NCBI RefSeq assembly: GCF_006496635.1
Contig: NZ_CP022958.1
Span: 4,836,001-4,900,000, forward strand
Source of the DNA: Azoarcus sp. DD4
GTDB taxonomy: Bacteria; Pseudomonadota; Gammaproteobacteria; Burkholderiales; Rhodocyclaceae
Direction of reading: 5' to 3'
Length of the DNA: 64,000 bases
The notes under the pieces were generated by a model. The model had not been told where the DNA came from and ran no database searches. It worked only from the letters and a program-made list of their open reading frames with translations. This document shows positions 49,350 to 57,510 of the stretch, piece after piece. Each line of letters starts with the position of its first letter. Position 1 is the stretch's first letter. Position numbers and translations under genes: made by a program.

Positions 49350-51017
49350 TCAGGCGTTGCAGGTGGCACGGGCGACCGCGGCGCGCACGCGGGCGGCGTC
49401 CAGGCTGCGCCAGCGGGCGGCGACGTGCTGGTCGGGACGGGCGAGATAGGCGCTGCCCGGGGTGAGGTCGTAGCGCTCGCGGATGCGGCCCTTGCTGTCG
49501 ATCAGCGTCTTCAGCCCGGCAGGCACGCTGCCGCGTTCCGCGACGATGATCGCCTCCACCGGGATCGTGCCGTCGGCCAGGCCGGTGAGCATCTGCACGG
49601 TGGCGTCGTCGAGCGCGCCGGCGTCCGCCGTGTAGTAGAGCAGCTGGAAGCGGTTGCCGAGTTCGCCCAGCAGCCAAGGCGTGCCGCTGGCGCTCTCGAT
49701 CGGCGCGTCGTCCATCGGCGCGCCGGGCACCATGTCGCCGGCAAAGCTGTCTGCATCCGGCGTGTTGAGGCGAGATTCGGTGAGGAAGCTCGGCACCGAC
49801 AGCCGCCCGGAATTGACCAGCGCGCGGGCGAAGGCGTGGTGCTCCGCCAGTCCCAGCACCGCATTGCGGAAGGTCTTGCTGACCGTGCTCTTGGGCGTGA
49901 TGAAGTCGGTCGAGCGGGTCGAGTTCATGATGTTCTCGTCCGCCGCGAAGCCGCGCTCCTCGGTGTAGGTGTCGAGCAGCGTGGCCGGCGCCTTGCCGTC
50001 CATCACCAGCTTGAGCTTCCACGCCAGGTTGTCGGTGTCCTGGATGCCGGAGTTGGCTCCGCGCGCGCCGAAGGGCGAAACCTGATGGGCGGCGTCGCCG
50101 ACGAACAGCACCCGGCCGTGGTGGAAGCTGTTCATGCGGCGACACTGGAAGGTGTAGACGCTGACCCATTCCAGCTCGAATTCACGGTCGTCGCCGAGCA
50201 TCGCCTTGATGCGCGGGATGACGTTCTCCGGCTTCTTCTCCTCTTCCGGATCGGCCTGCCAGCCGAGCTGGAAGTCGATGCGCCAGACGTTGTCGGCCTG
50301 GCGGTGCAGCAGCACCGACTGGTTGGGATGGAAGGGCGGATCGAACCAGAACCAGCGCTCGGTGGGGTATTCCGCCTTCATCACCACGTCGGCGATCAGG
50401 AAGCGGTCCATGAAGATCTTGCCTTCGATGTCCAGCCCCATCATGTGGCGGATCGGGCTGCGCGCGCCGTCGGCCACCACCAGCCAGTCGGTGCTGAGCG
50501 TGTAGGCGCCGTCCGGCGTCTCCACCCGCAGCGTGGCCTTGTCGCCGTCCTGCGCGACCGCGATCACGTTGTTCCTGAAGCGCAGCTCGAGATTGGGCAG
50601 CTGGCGTGCGCGCTGCACCAGGTAATCCTCGAGGTAGTACTGCTGCAGGTTGATCATGCCCGGGCGGTGGTGGTCCGGCTGCGGGCAGAGGTTGAAGTTG
50701 AACACTTCTTCCTCGCGGAAGAAGGTGCGGCCGACGTTCCACGACACGCCCTTCCGCACCATCTCCTCGCCGCAGCCGAGGCGGTCCAGCACCTCCAGCG
50801 CGCGCTTGGCGTAGCACACGCCGCGCGAGCCGATCGACACGGTGTCGTCGTTGTCCAGCACCAGCACCGGCTTGCCCTGGATGGCGAGGTCGATGGCGGC
50901 GGCCAGCCCCACCGGGCCGGCACCGACGATGACCACCGGGTAGTGGCCGTCGCGGTTCTCGGCGATTTCCGGCGGCTGCCGGTACTCGAACTTCGGGTAT
51001 TGATACGTGCTCAGCAC
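49350..51017 (-). CDS. MhpA-like FAD-dependent aromatic hydroxylase
   Basis: 555 residues, the length of MhpA/PheA-type flavin hydroxylases. FAD fold VVIVGAGPVGLAAAIDL near residue 28, the LVVADGARS motif, and GD motif VLFVGDAAHQVSPFGARGANSG. A thioredoxin-like C-terminal domain follows. It likely hydroxylates a phenolic acid with NAD(P)H and O2. AGGAGGAGA gives a very strong ribosome site. The substrate is not clear from sequence. Confidence 0.9.
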   Translation of the reverse strand: MLSTYQYPKFEYRQPPEIAENRDGHYPVVIVGAGPVGLAAAIDLAIQGKPVLVLDNDDTVSIGSRGVCYAKRALEVLDRLGCGEEMVRKGVSWNVGRTFFREEEVFNFNLCPQPDHHRPGMINLQQYYLEDYLVQRARQLPNLELRFRNNVIAVAQDGDKATLRVETPDGAYTLSTDWLVVADGARSPIRHMMGLDIEGKIFMDRFLIADVVMKAEYPTERWFWFDPPFHPNQSVLLHRQADNVWRIDFQLGWQADPEEEKKPENVIPRIKAMLGDDREFELEWVSVYTFQCRRMNSFHHGRVLFVGDAAHQVSPFGARGANSGIQDTDNLAWKLKLVMDGKAPATLLDTYTEERGFAADENIMNSTRSTDFITPKSTVSKTFRNAVLGLAEHHAFARALVNSGRLSVPSFLTESRLNTPDADSFAGDMVPGAPMDDAPIESASGTPWLLGELGNRFQLLYYTADAGALDDATVQMLTGLADGTIPVEAIIVAERGSVPAGLKTLIDSKGRIRERYDLTPGSAYLARPDQHVAARWRSLDAARVRAAVARATCNA

Positions 51018-51126
51018 GGCTGTCTCCTCCTACTGTCTTGTGTATCGCCGGCGCCGCCGTTCTGCGGGCGTGTCGCCAGCCTCTGCGCCAGCCCCGGGCG
51101 GGGCGGCCAGCTTCTCTCTGTCCTGC

Positions 51127-52089
51127 TTATTCCTGCAGCGCGTGCCACATCTGCTGGTCGCGTTCGGCGGTCCAGATGCGCGGATCGCGGATGCCGCTCG
51201 CTTCGTCGTGGGCGCGGGTCACGTCGAAGGGCAGACAGTGTTCGTAGATGAAGACCTGGCCGAACTGCGGGTCCATGTTCTTGCGGGTGAGCGCCATCGT
51301 CGCCTTGAGGTCCATGCCCTGCGCCACCGCCTCCCGGGCGCTGCCGTACAGCGCGCTGACGAAGGCCTTGGTGTAGGCCAGGCCCTTTTCCACCTGGCCT
51401 GCGTCCATCAGCGCGGGGCCGCGGCCGGGCACCAGCTTTTCGGCGCCGAGCGCGGCGAGGTTGTCCAGCGTCTGCGGCCAGTCGGCGAGATAAGCGTCGC
51501 CGGTGTAGCAAGCCGCGTCGTATTCGACCAGGTCGCCGGAGAAGCAGATCTTCTGCGACGGGATCCACACGATGGTGTCGCCCTTGGTGTGGCCGCGGCC
51601 CACCTGCAGGATCTTCACCTCCAGCTTGCCCATCCACAGGGTCATTTCCTTCTGGAAGGTGATGGTGGGCCAGGTCAGGCCGGGCACGCTCTCCACCGCG
51701 TTGAACAGGCGCGGGAAGCGTCCGATCTCGGAATCCATGTCCTGCTGGCCGCGCTCGACGATGAGGTCGTAGGTGTCCTGGCTGGCGATGATCTGCTCCA
51801 GGCCTTCGTCCTTGTAACCGGAGGCGCCGAGCACGCGCACCGCGTGGTAGTGGGTCAGCACCACGTACTTGATCGGCTTGTCGGTGATCTCGCGCACCTT
51901 GGCGATCACGCCCTGCGCCATCACCGGGGTGGCGGTGGCGTCGATGATCATCACCGAGTCGTCGCCGATGATGACGCCGGTGTTGGGGTCGCCTTCGGCG
52001 GTGTAGGCATAGGCGTTGTCGGACAGCTTGTCCCAGCTGATCTTCTTTTCTTCGAGGTCGGCCTGCGAGGCGAATGCTTTGGTGTTCAT
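51127..52089 (-). CDS. Metallo-beta-lactamase-fold protein with altered metal motif
   Basis: 320 residues. The MBL fold is plain (GVIIGDDSVMIIDATAT, GRGHTKGDTIVW, CFSGDLVEYDA), but the HxHxDH motif reads HYHAVR, so the second metal site is lost. His in GRGHTKGD and Asp in FSGDLV remain. First gene of the minus-strand catabolic block, divergent from the IclR gene. A thioester or lactone hydrolase role is possible. Confidence 0.85.
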   Translation of the reverse strand: MNTKAFASQADLEEKKISWDKLSDNAYAYTAEGDPNTGVIIGDDSVMIIDATATPVMAQGVIAKVREITDKPIKYVVLTHYHAVRVLGASGYKDEGLEQIIASQDTYDLIVERGQQDMDSEIGRFPRLFNAVESVPGLTWPTITFQKEMTLWMGKLEVKILQVGRGHTKGDTIVWIPSQKICFSGDLVEYDAACYTGDAYLADWPQTLDNLAALGAEKLVPGRGPALMDAGQVEKGLAYTKAFVSALYGSAREAVAQGMDLKATMALTRKNMDPQFGQVFIYEHCLPFDVTRAHDEASGIRDPRIWTAERDQQMWHALQE

Positions 52090-52154
52090 GTGGGGTTCTC
52101 GTCTGTGGTATCTGGGTGGATGGACTGCATCCTAGACGTCGATTTGTTAATCGT

Positions 52155-52171
52155 CAATAGATTCGCTATTG
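52155..52171. promoter_or_regulatory. Palindrome in the divergent MBL/IclR gap
   Basis: CAATAG-ATTCG-CTATTG, a perfect 6-bp inverted repeat with 5-bp spacer, in an AT-rich patch midway between the two divergent starts. Place and size fit an IclR-type operator controlling both the catabolic operon and its regulator. Confidence 0.5.
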
Positions 52172-52207
52172 TCAAATACGACCTTAAACGAGCGACGTGA
52201 GGACGCC

Positions 52208-53080
52208 ATGGGTGAAGCTGCTAAGATCCCGGCCACAAGGGAGAAAAGCGTGGAAGCGGAAATCAACGGAACGAGCGAGGAACGCGGCAACGAACGCCGC
52301 GGCATCCAGTCGATAGAGGTCGGCGGCGCGCTGCTGCAGGCGCTGGTGCGCATCGGCGCGCCCATGATGCTGAAGGATCTCGCCCGCGAGGCCGGCATGC
52401 CGCCGGCCAAGGCCCATCCCTACCTGGTGAGCTTCGGCAAGCTCGGGCTGATAGAACAGGACCCCGTCACCGGCCGTTACGGCCTCGGGCCCTTCTCACT
52501 GCAAATGGGACTCACCGCGCTGCATGGGCTCGACCCGCTGAAGGCCGCCACCGCCGAGATCTCGCGCCTGGCCGACGAGATCCAGCTCAACGTCGCGATC
52601 GCGGTGTGGGGTAACCACGGCCCCACCATCGTCCGCATCGAGGAAAGCAGCAAGCCCATCCATGTGAACATGCGGCCGGGCACGGTGATGACGCCGCTGC
52701 TGCTGTCGGCCACCGGTCGCGTCTTCGCCGCCCTGCTGCCGGCGCGCATCACCCGCCCCCTGGTGGACAAGGAACTTGCCCAACTCGCCGCCGCGCCGCA
52801 ACCGGCGCTGCGCATGTCGCAACGTCATGTGGACGAGGTGCTGGCAGAGGTACGCGAACACGGCATGGCCCGCGCCCTGGGCAACCCCATCCCCGGCATC
52901 AACGCGTTTTCCGCACCGGTATTCGACCACAGCGGCAACCTCGCGCTGGCGATCACCGCAATGGGGCCGGCCGGCTCCTTCGACCCGGCCTGGGACGGCC
53001 CGACAGCACGCAAGGTGAAGGCCTGCGCGGAGGGCATCTCGAGCAGACTGGGCAACACCGGGGCAGCAAAGGGCGCCTGA
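52208..53080 (+). CDS. IclR-family transcriptional regulator
   Basis: 290 residues from ATG at 52208 (GAGGA before it); an in-frame TTG at 52169 is less likely. Winged helix at about 33-90 (LLQALVRIGAPMMLKDLAREAGMPPAKAHPYL), then the IclR effector domain. It probably senses the cluster's substrate or an intermediate and controls the divergent operon. Confidence 0.92.
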   Translation: MGEAAKIPATREKSVEAEINGTSEERGNERRGIQSIEVGGALLQALVRIGAPMMLKDLAREAGMPPAKAHPYLVSFGKLGLIEQDPVTGRYGLGPFSLQMGLTALHGLDPLKAATAEISRLADEIQLNVAIAVWGNHGPTIVRIEESSKPIHVNMRPGTVMTPLLLSATGRVFAALLPARITRPLVDKELAQLAAAPQPALRMSQRHVDEVLAEVREHGMARALGNPIPGINAFSAPVFDHSGNLALAITAMGPAGSFDPAWDGPTARKVKACAEGISSRLGNTGAAKGA

Positions 53081-53111
53081 GGCAAGCGGTCCGCGCCCGC
53101 CGTCAGCGCGA

Positions 53112-53498
53112 TCAACCCAGGTAGTTCGAAATCTCGATCAGATTCCGGTCCGGGTCGCGCACGTACACCGAGCGTATCGGTCCGGTCGCCCCCGTTCGTT
53201 GCACCGGTCCTTCCTCGATCGCGACACCGGCTGCTTCGAGTTCGCGGATCACGTCTTCCAGCGGGGTCGTGGCGATGAAGCAGAGGTCGGCAGAGCCGGG
53301 CGTCGGCGCCAGGGCCTTGGGCTCGAATTCCCTGCCGGCCTGGTGCAGGTTGATCTTCTGGCGACCGAAGTTGAGCGCCTTGCGGCCGGCTGTGCCGAAG
53401 GTGACGACCTCGAAACCGAGCACGCGGCTGTAGAAATTGCAGGTGCGTTCGATGTCGGCGACGGTGAGGACAAGGTGATCCAGGCGGTCGATCTGCAT
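53112..53498 (-). CDS. VOC-superfamily protein (glyoxalase-like), small
   Basis: 128 residues, one two-module VOC unit. Metal ligands His8 (DHLVLTV), His in INLHQAG and Glu in NLIEISNYLG are present. It looks like the small 'glyoxalase/bleomycin resistance' type. Role in the neighbourhood unclear; it could be a second candidate for a ring-fission or isomerase step. Confidence 0.82.
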   Translation of the reverse strand: MQIDRLDHLVLTVADIERTCNFYSRVLGFEVVTFGTAGRKALNFGRQKINLHQAGREFEPKALAPTPGSADLCFIATTPLEDVIRELEAAGVAIEEGPVQRTGATGPIRSVYVRDPDRNLIEISNYLG

Positions 53499-53523
53499 TC
53501 GGTGCTCCGCTCAGTCGGTTGCG

Positions 53524-54156
53524 TCATTCCTTTGAGGCGAGATAAGCGACGACGGCGTCGATGTTCTGCTCGCCCAGTTGCATCACCGCCGCTGTCATCG
53601 GCGCGTAGAAGCGTTCGCCCGACTGGGCGAGATAGCGCTTGAGGCTGAGGCGCAGGTACTCCGGCTGCTGGCCGGCCAGGCGCGGGAAGGTTTCGGCGCC
53701 GCGGGCGTCGGCCTGGTGGCAGCGGGCGCAATGCTTGGCGTAGAGCTCGCCACCGCGCGCCGCCGAGGCCGGCGCCTTGGCCAGCGCCGGCTTGACCGCC
53801 GCGCCGGCGTAGTAGAGCGAAATCGCCGCCTTGTCGCGCTCGCTCAGCACCTTCATCAGGCCCTGCATGAATTCGTCCTTGCGCTTGCCGGTGAGGAAGG
53901 CATCGATCTGCTTGAGCACATAGGCCGGGTGCTGGCCGGCGAGATTGGGCACTTCGCCGTGTTTGCTGTTGCCGGTTTCGCCGTGGCAATTGGCGCAGAA
54001 GAAGGATGCCTCGCGGCCTTCTTCTGCCAGCGCCGGCGTCGCGGCGCCCTGCTGCAGGATCTGGGCCGCATCGACAGGTTCCGCCGCAGTTGCGGGCTGG
54101 ATGCCAAGCACGACGGCACAGAGGGCAAGAGTGGCGAGCACGTATCTTGTGATCAT
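53524..54156 (-). CDS. Dihaem cytochrome c (c4-like)
   Basis: 210 residues from ATG at 54156. Signal peptide (ITRYVLATLALCAVVLGIQPATAA) and two haem-binding sites, CANCH (54-58) and CARCH (143-147), in two similar halves, as in cytochrome c4. It is a periplasmic electron carrier. The earlier frame to 54267 is not needed. Confidence 0.92.
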   Translation of the reverse strand: MITRYVLATLALCAVVLGIQPATAAEPVDAAQILQQGAATPALAEEGREASFFCANCHGETGNSKHGEVPNLAGQHPAYVLKQIDAFLTGKRKDEFMQGLMKVLSERDKAAISLYYAGAAVKPALAKAPASAARGGELYAKHCARCHQADARGAETFPRLAGQQPEYLRLSLKRYLAQSGERFYAPMTAAVMQLGEQNIDAVVAYLASKE

Positions 54157-54263
54157 GACGAAATCCTGGTCTGCGCCGCGGCGCTGTTCTCGGGTGTAAG
54201 GCGGGGCAAACGACATTCCGATGCGTGCTTCATGCCGGTCGCCATGCCTCGATCTTGTGGCAA

Positions 54264-54626
54264 TCACGCGATCCGATCCAGCATCACGTAGCGTTTCTTT
54301 ACCGCCTCCAACACCTCGAACACGCCCGCGAAGCCGGCCGGAATGACGCAGGCATCGCCCGGACCGAACTCGCGCGCGGTCCCGGCCTCGTCGGTGATGC
54401 GGATGCGGCCTTCCAGCACGTGGAAGAACTCGTGCCGGCCCGGATGGAAGCGGATGCGCCAGGCGCCGGGCTCGCAGGCCCAGTCGCCGATGGACAGCGC
54501 ACCATTCTCGGCGGCGTAGCGTTCGGCGGTGAGGCGCCGCGGCGCCTGGCCTATGGCGCGCCCGGCGGCGGGACGGTCCTCGACGGCGGCGGGCGCGGGA
54601 TCGGTGAAGGCGATCAGTGCGGACAT
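54264..54626 (-). CDS. Cupin-domain protein
   Basis: 120 residues from ATG at 54626. A single beta-barrel with WACEPGAWRIRFHPGRHEFFHVLEGRI and GPGDACVIPAGFAGVFEV, the two cupin motifs of the DUF861/cupin_3 type, with one metal-type His and Glu set. Function unknown. Next to murB, which ends 13 bases before its start codon. Confidence 0.85.
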   Translation of the reverse strand: MSALIAFTDPAPAAVEDRPAAGRAIGQAPRRLTAERYAAENGALSIGDWACEPGAWRIRFHPGRHEFFHVLEGRIRITDEAGTAREFGPGDACVIPAGFAGVFEVLEAVKKRYVMLDRIA

Positions 54627-54639
54627 GCGGAATTCCTGT

Positions 54640-55749
54640 TCAGACGAAAACCGGCTCGGGCTCCAGGCGCACGCCGAAACGGGCTTCGACATCGGCCCGG
54701 ATAGCGGCGGCAATGTGTTCGACATCCGCACCGCTGGCGCCGCCGCGATTGACCAGCACCAGCGCCTGGCGCTCGTAGCAGCCCACCGGCCCGAGGTCGC
54801 GCCCCTTCCAGCCGGCCTGGTCGATCAGCCAGCCGGCGGCGAGCTTGATGCTGCCGTCGGGCTGGGCGTAGTGCGGCATGGCCGGATGCTGCGCGGCGAG
54901 TTGCGCCCAGACGGCGGCATCCACCACCGGATTCTTGAAGAAGCTGCCGGCGTTGCCGATCTCGGCCGGGTCGGGCAGCTTGCGCCGGCGGATCGCGATC
55001 ACCGCGTCCGACACGTCGAGCGCGCCCGGTTCGGCGATGCGGCGCGAAGCCAGTTCGGCGGCGACGTCGGCGTAGTGGGTGACCGGCTGCCAGCGCCGCG
55101 GCAGGCGGAAGCGCACGTGGGTTACCAGCCAGCGCCCGGGCTGGTGCTTGAACACGCTGTCGCGATAAGCGAAAGCGCAATCGGCCAGGCTGAACTCGCG
55201 CATCTCACCGGTGGCGAGATCGACCGCATCGAGAGAATCGAAGCGCTCCATCATCTCGACGCCATAGGCGCCGATGTTCTGGATGGGTGCGGCGCCGACC
55301 GTGCCGGGGATCAGCGACAGGTTCTCCAGCCCTGGCCAGCCCTGCGCCAGCGTCCAGCGCACGAAGTCGTGCCAGTTCTCGCCGGCACCCGCCTCGACGA
55401 TCCAGGCACCGCCGTCGTCACCCTCGGTTTCCACCACCAGCCTGCGGCCGACGATCTCGACCTTGAGTACCAGACCGGGGAAATCGCCGGTGAGGATGAG
55501 GTTGCTGCCGCCACCGAGCACCAGCCGCGGCTGCTGCCCCCAGCCGGGCGCCCGGATGAGTGCATGGAGCTGCTCCGCCGTCGCCAGCCGCAGCAGGCTG
55601 TCGGCGCGCGCGGGCAGGCGAAAGGTGTTGAGCGGGGCGAGATCGGCGTCGTGGATGAGAACGGGCTGCGTGGCGGGCAAGGCGGAATCCGGTGCGGCAA
55701 AGCGGGGGAAGATAGGCCGGCGGGCTGCAGATTGCAATCGCGGCGACAC
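54640..55749 (-). CDS. murB: UDP-N-acetylenolpyruvoylglucosamine reductase
   Basis: 369 residues, type I MurB. FAD-binding RLVLGGGSNLILTGDFPG, PGTVGAAPIQNIGAYGVEM, the catalytic Ser in GNAGSFFKNPVV and terminal Glu in LEPEPVFV. It forms UDP-MurNAc with NADPH. The first 30 residues look like an over-extended start; a more usual start would be near VLIHDADLAPLNTFRL. Confidence 0.95.
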   Translation of the reverse strand: MSPRLQSAARRPIFPRFAAPDSALPATQPVLIHDADLAPLNTFRLPARADSLLRLATAEQLHALIRAPGWGQQPRLVLGGGSNLILTGDFPGLVLKVEIVGRRLVVETEGDDGGAWIVEAGAGENWHDFVRWTLAQGWPGLENLSLIPGTVGAAPIQNIGAYGVEMMERFDSLDAVDLATGEMREFSLADCAFAYRDSVFKHQPGRWLVTHVRFRLPRRWQPVTHYADVAAELASRRIAEPGALDVSDAVIAIRRRKLPDPAEIGNAGSFFKNPVVDAAVWAQLAAQHPAMPHYAQPDGSIKLAAGWLIDQAGWKGRDLGPVGCYERQALVLVNRGGASGADVEHIAAAIRADVEARFGVRLEPEPVFV

Positions 55750-55855
55750 GCTGTCGCGGCGGACATGAAAGTTTCATGCGGCGGGCGGATTCTGCGTCTA
55801 GGCTGAATGCGCAGGCCGAAAAAATCCAATCAGCAATTCTCCGGGAGGACTCCGC

Positions 55856-56677
55856 ATGGACCAGATGGAAAGCTACACCCAGCTCGTCATGACCTATGCC
55901 ACCGATATCGGCCTCAAGGTCGTCGGTGCGATCGTGTTCTGGATCGCCGGCCGCTGGTTGATCGGGCTCGCCGGCCGCCTGCTGCAACAGGCGATGGGCC
56001 GGCAGAAGGTCGATCCGACGCTGATGCGCTACGTCGGCAACTTCCTCGCGGTCACCCTGAACATCGTGCTGGTGGTCGCCATCCTCGGCTATTTCGGCGT
56101 GCAGACCACCACCTTCGCCGCCCTGGTGGCCGGCATCGGCGTGGCCATTGGCGCGGCCTGGGGCGGCCTGCTCGGCAACCTCGCCGCCGGCATCTTCCTG
56201 GTGGTGCTGCGGCCCTTCAAGGTGGGCGACTTCATCAGCGCGGCGGGCGTGGTCGGCACGGTGCGCGAGATCGGCCTGTTCGCCACCGCGATCGACACGC
56301 CCGACAACGTCATGACCCTGCTCGGCAACGGCAAGATCTTCGGCGACACCATCCAGAACTTCACCGCCAACCCCTATCGCCGGGTGGAACTCAAATGCCA
56401 GCTCGCCGGCAGCGCCGACCACCTCGCGGCGATGCAGTTGCTGCGCGAGAAACTGCTCGCCGTGCCCAACGTGCTCGCCACACCGGCGCCGGAGGTCGAG
56501 ATCCTGGACTTCAACCTGGTCGGCCCGGTGCTGGCGGTGCGGCCCTTCTGCCATAACGATCACTACTGGCAGGTGTATTTCGACGGCAACCGGGTCATCC
56601 GCGAGGCGCTGGCTGCCGCCGGCTTCCCGGCGCCGACGCCGTCGCAGGTCGTGATCGTGCAGCAACCGACGGCCTGA
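55856..56677 (+). CDS. mscS: Small-conductance mechanosensitive channel (MscS)
   Basis: 273 residues: three membrane segments, with the glycine/alanine-rich pore helix (ALVAGIGVAIGAAWGGLLGNLAAGIFLVV) and a C-terminal beta and alpha/beta vestibule (FKVGDFISAAGVVGTVREIGLF). It releases solutes on hypo-osmotic shock. A GGGAGGA precedes the ATG. This fits an osmolyte-making organism (see the glucosylglycerol gene at 58808). Confidence 0.95.
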   Translation: MDQMESYTQLVMTYATDIGLKVVGAIVFWIAGRWLIGLAGRLLQQAMGRQKVDPTLMRYVGNFLAVTLNIVLVVAILGYFGVQTTTFAALVAGIGVAIGAAWGGLLGNLAAGIFLVVLRPFKVGDFISAAGVVGTVREIGLFATAIDTPDNVMTLLGNGKIFGDTIQNFTANPYRRVELKCQLAGSADHLAAMQLLREKLLAVPNVLATPAPEVEILDFNLVGPVLAVRPFCHNDHYWQVYFDGNRVIREALAAAGFPAPTPSQVVIVQQPTA

Positions 56678-56704
56678 GCCCCCGCACCGCCTGCCGCCCG
56701 CACA

Positions 56705-57244
56705 TCAGCGCCCGGCGGCCGGCGCCGGATCGATCGGGAACATCCGGTCGTAGCCGAGGTTGAACACCAGCGCATAGCCGGTATAGGCCAGCGCCAGGCC
56801 GATGTCGGCCACCAGCGCCTCGACCCAGGCCAGGCCGCTCCACAGCACGATCACCGGCAGGGTCAGCATCAGCAGACCGCCTTCGAAAAACACCGCATGC
56901 AGGCAGCGCAGCCGCAACGGCCGGCGGTCGGCGGTGCGCCCGGTGAGACGGCCTTCCACCCAGTCGAAACAGGTATTGAAGGCGCCGTTCCAGAGCGCGG
57001 CGATCAGCGCCAGCACCGCCAGCATCCCCGCCGACTCGACCAGCGGCACGCCGCTCGCCCAGGCGAAGGGCGGCGAGATCAGCAACAGGCCGCCGATTTC
57101 GAACAGTGCGATCTGACGCAGGCGATCGCGGAAGGAACGGAGCTTGGGCACTGCGGGCACGGCAGGATTCCGGGGCGTGGCGGATTGCGGAAGGGGTGAC
57201 GGTGACGCGGACTGACGCGGGGCGGCGGAAGCGTTCCGGGACAT
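56705..57244 (-). CDS. PACE-family multidrug/biocide efflux protein
   Basis: 179 residues from ATG at 57244; the first 38 or so are a polar Ser/Pro-rich extension. Four membrane segments form two bacterial transmembrane-pair repeats, with the conserved acidic residue in RLRQIALFEIGGLLLI. The second repeat starts RCLHAVFFEGGLLML. PACE proteins such as AceI export cationic biocides or polyamines. Divergent from the MFS gene. Confidence 0.88.
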   Translation of the reverse strand: MSRNASAAPRQSASPSPLPQSATPRNPAVPAVPKLRSFRDRLRQIALFEIGGLLLISPPFAWASGVPLVESAGMLAVLALIAALWNGAFNTCFDWVEGRLTGRTADRRPLRLRCLHAVFFEGGLLMLTLPVIVLWSGLAWVEALVADIGLALAYTGYALVFNLGYDRMFPIDPAPAAGR

Positions 57245-57430
57245 GGCGGACTCCGAAAATGATGGCTCGGGTCGTCCCGGAGTGACCGACATTCTGGCGG
57301 CGGGGTCGTCCCCGCGTCGGATCGATGTCCGCCCACTCGGCGAACGGCGGATTTTTAGCAAATAGCGCTGCGGCTGGCAAGCATCGGGCGGCATTCGCCC
57401 GTCAGGGTTCTCGTGGCGGACCTGGTGCGC

Positions 57431-57448
57431 TACAATATTTGTACAAAT
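57431..57448 (+). promoter_or_regulatory. Promoter -10 and operator-like palindrome before the MFS gene
   Basis: TACAAT (57431-57436) runs directly into the perfect 12-bp palindrome ATTTGTACAAAT (57437-57448), 62 bases before the ATG at 57511. A repressor bound here would block the promoter. The rest of the 266-bp divergent gap shows nothing else clear. Confidence 0.5.
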
Positions 57449-57510
57449 TTGTTTCCTGCAGTTCTATCTACCCGCCTGCTTCATCGGTGGCGCAAGGACT
57501 GCCTTCCGCA

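Noticed and set aside
51091..51104. GCCCCGGGCGGGGC hairpin between the MBL and hydroxylase genes
   Set aside because: No T-run, short stem, inside a region of same-strand genes that look co-transcribed; too common at this GC content to call a terminator.
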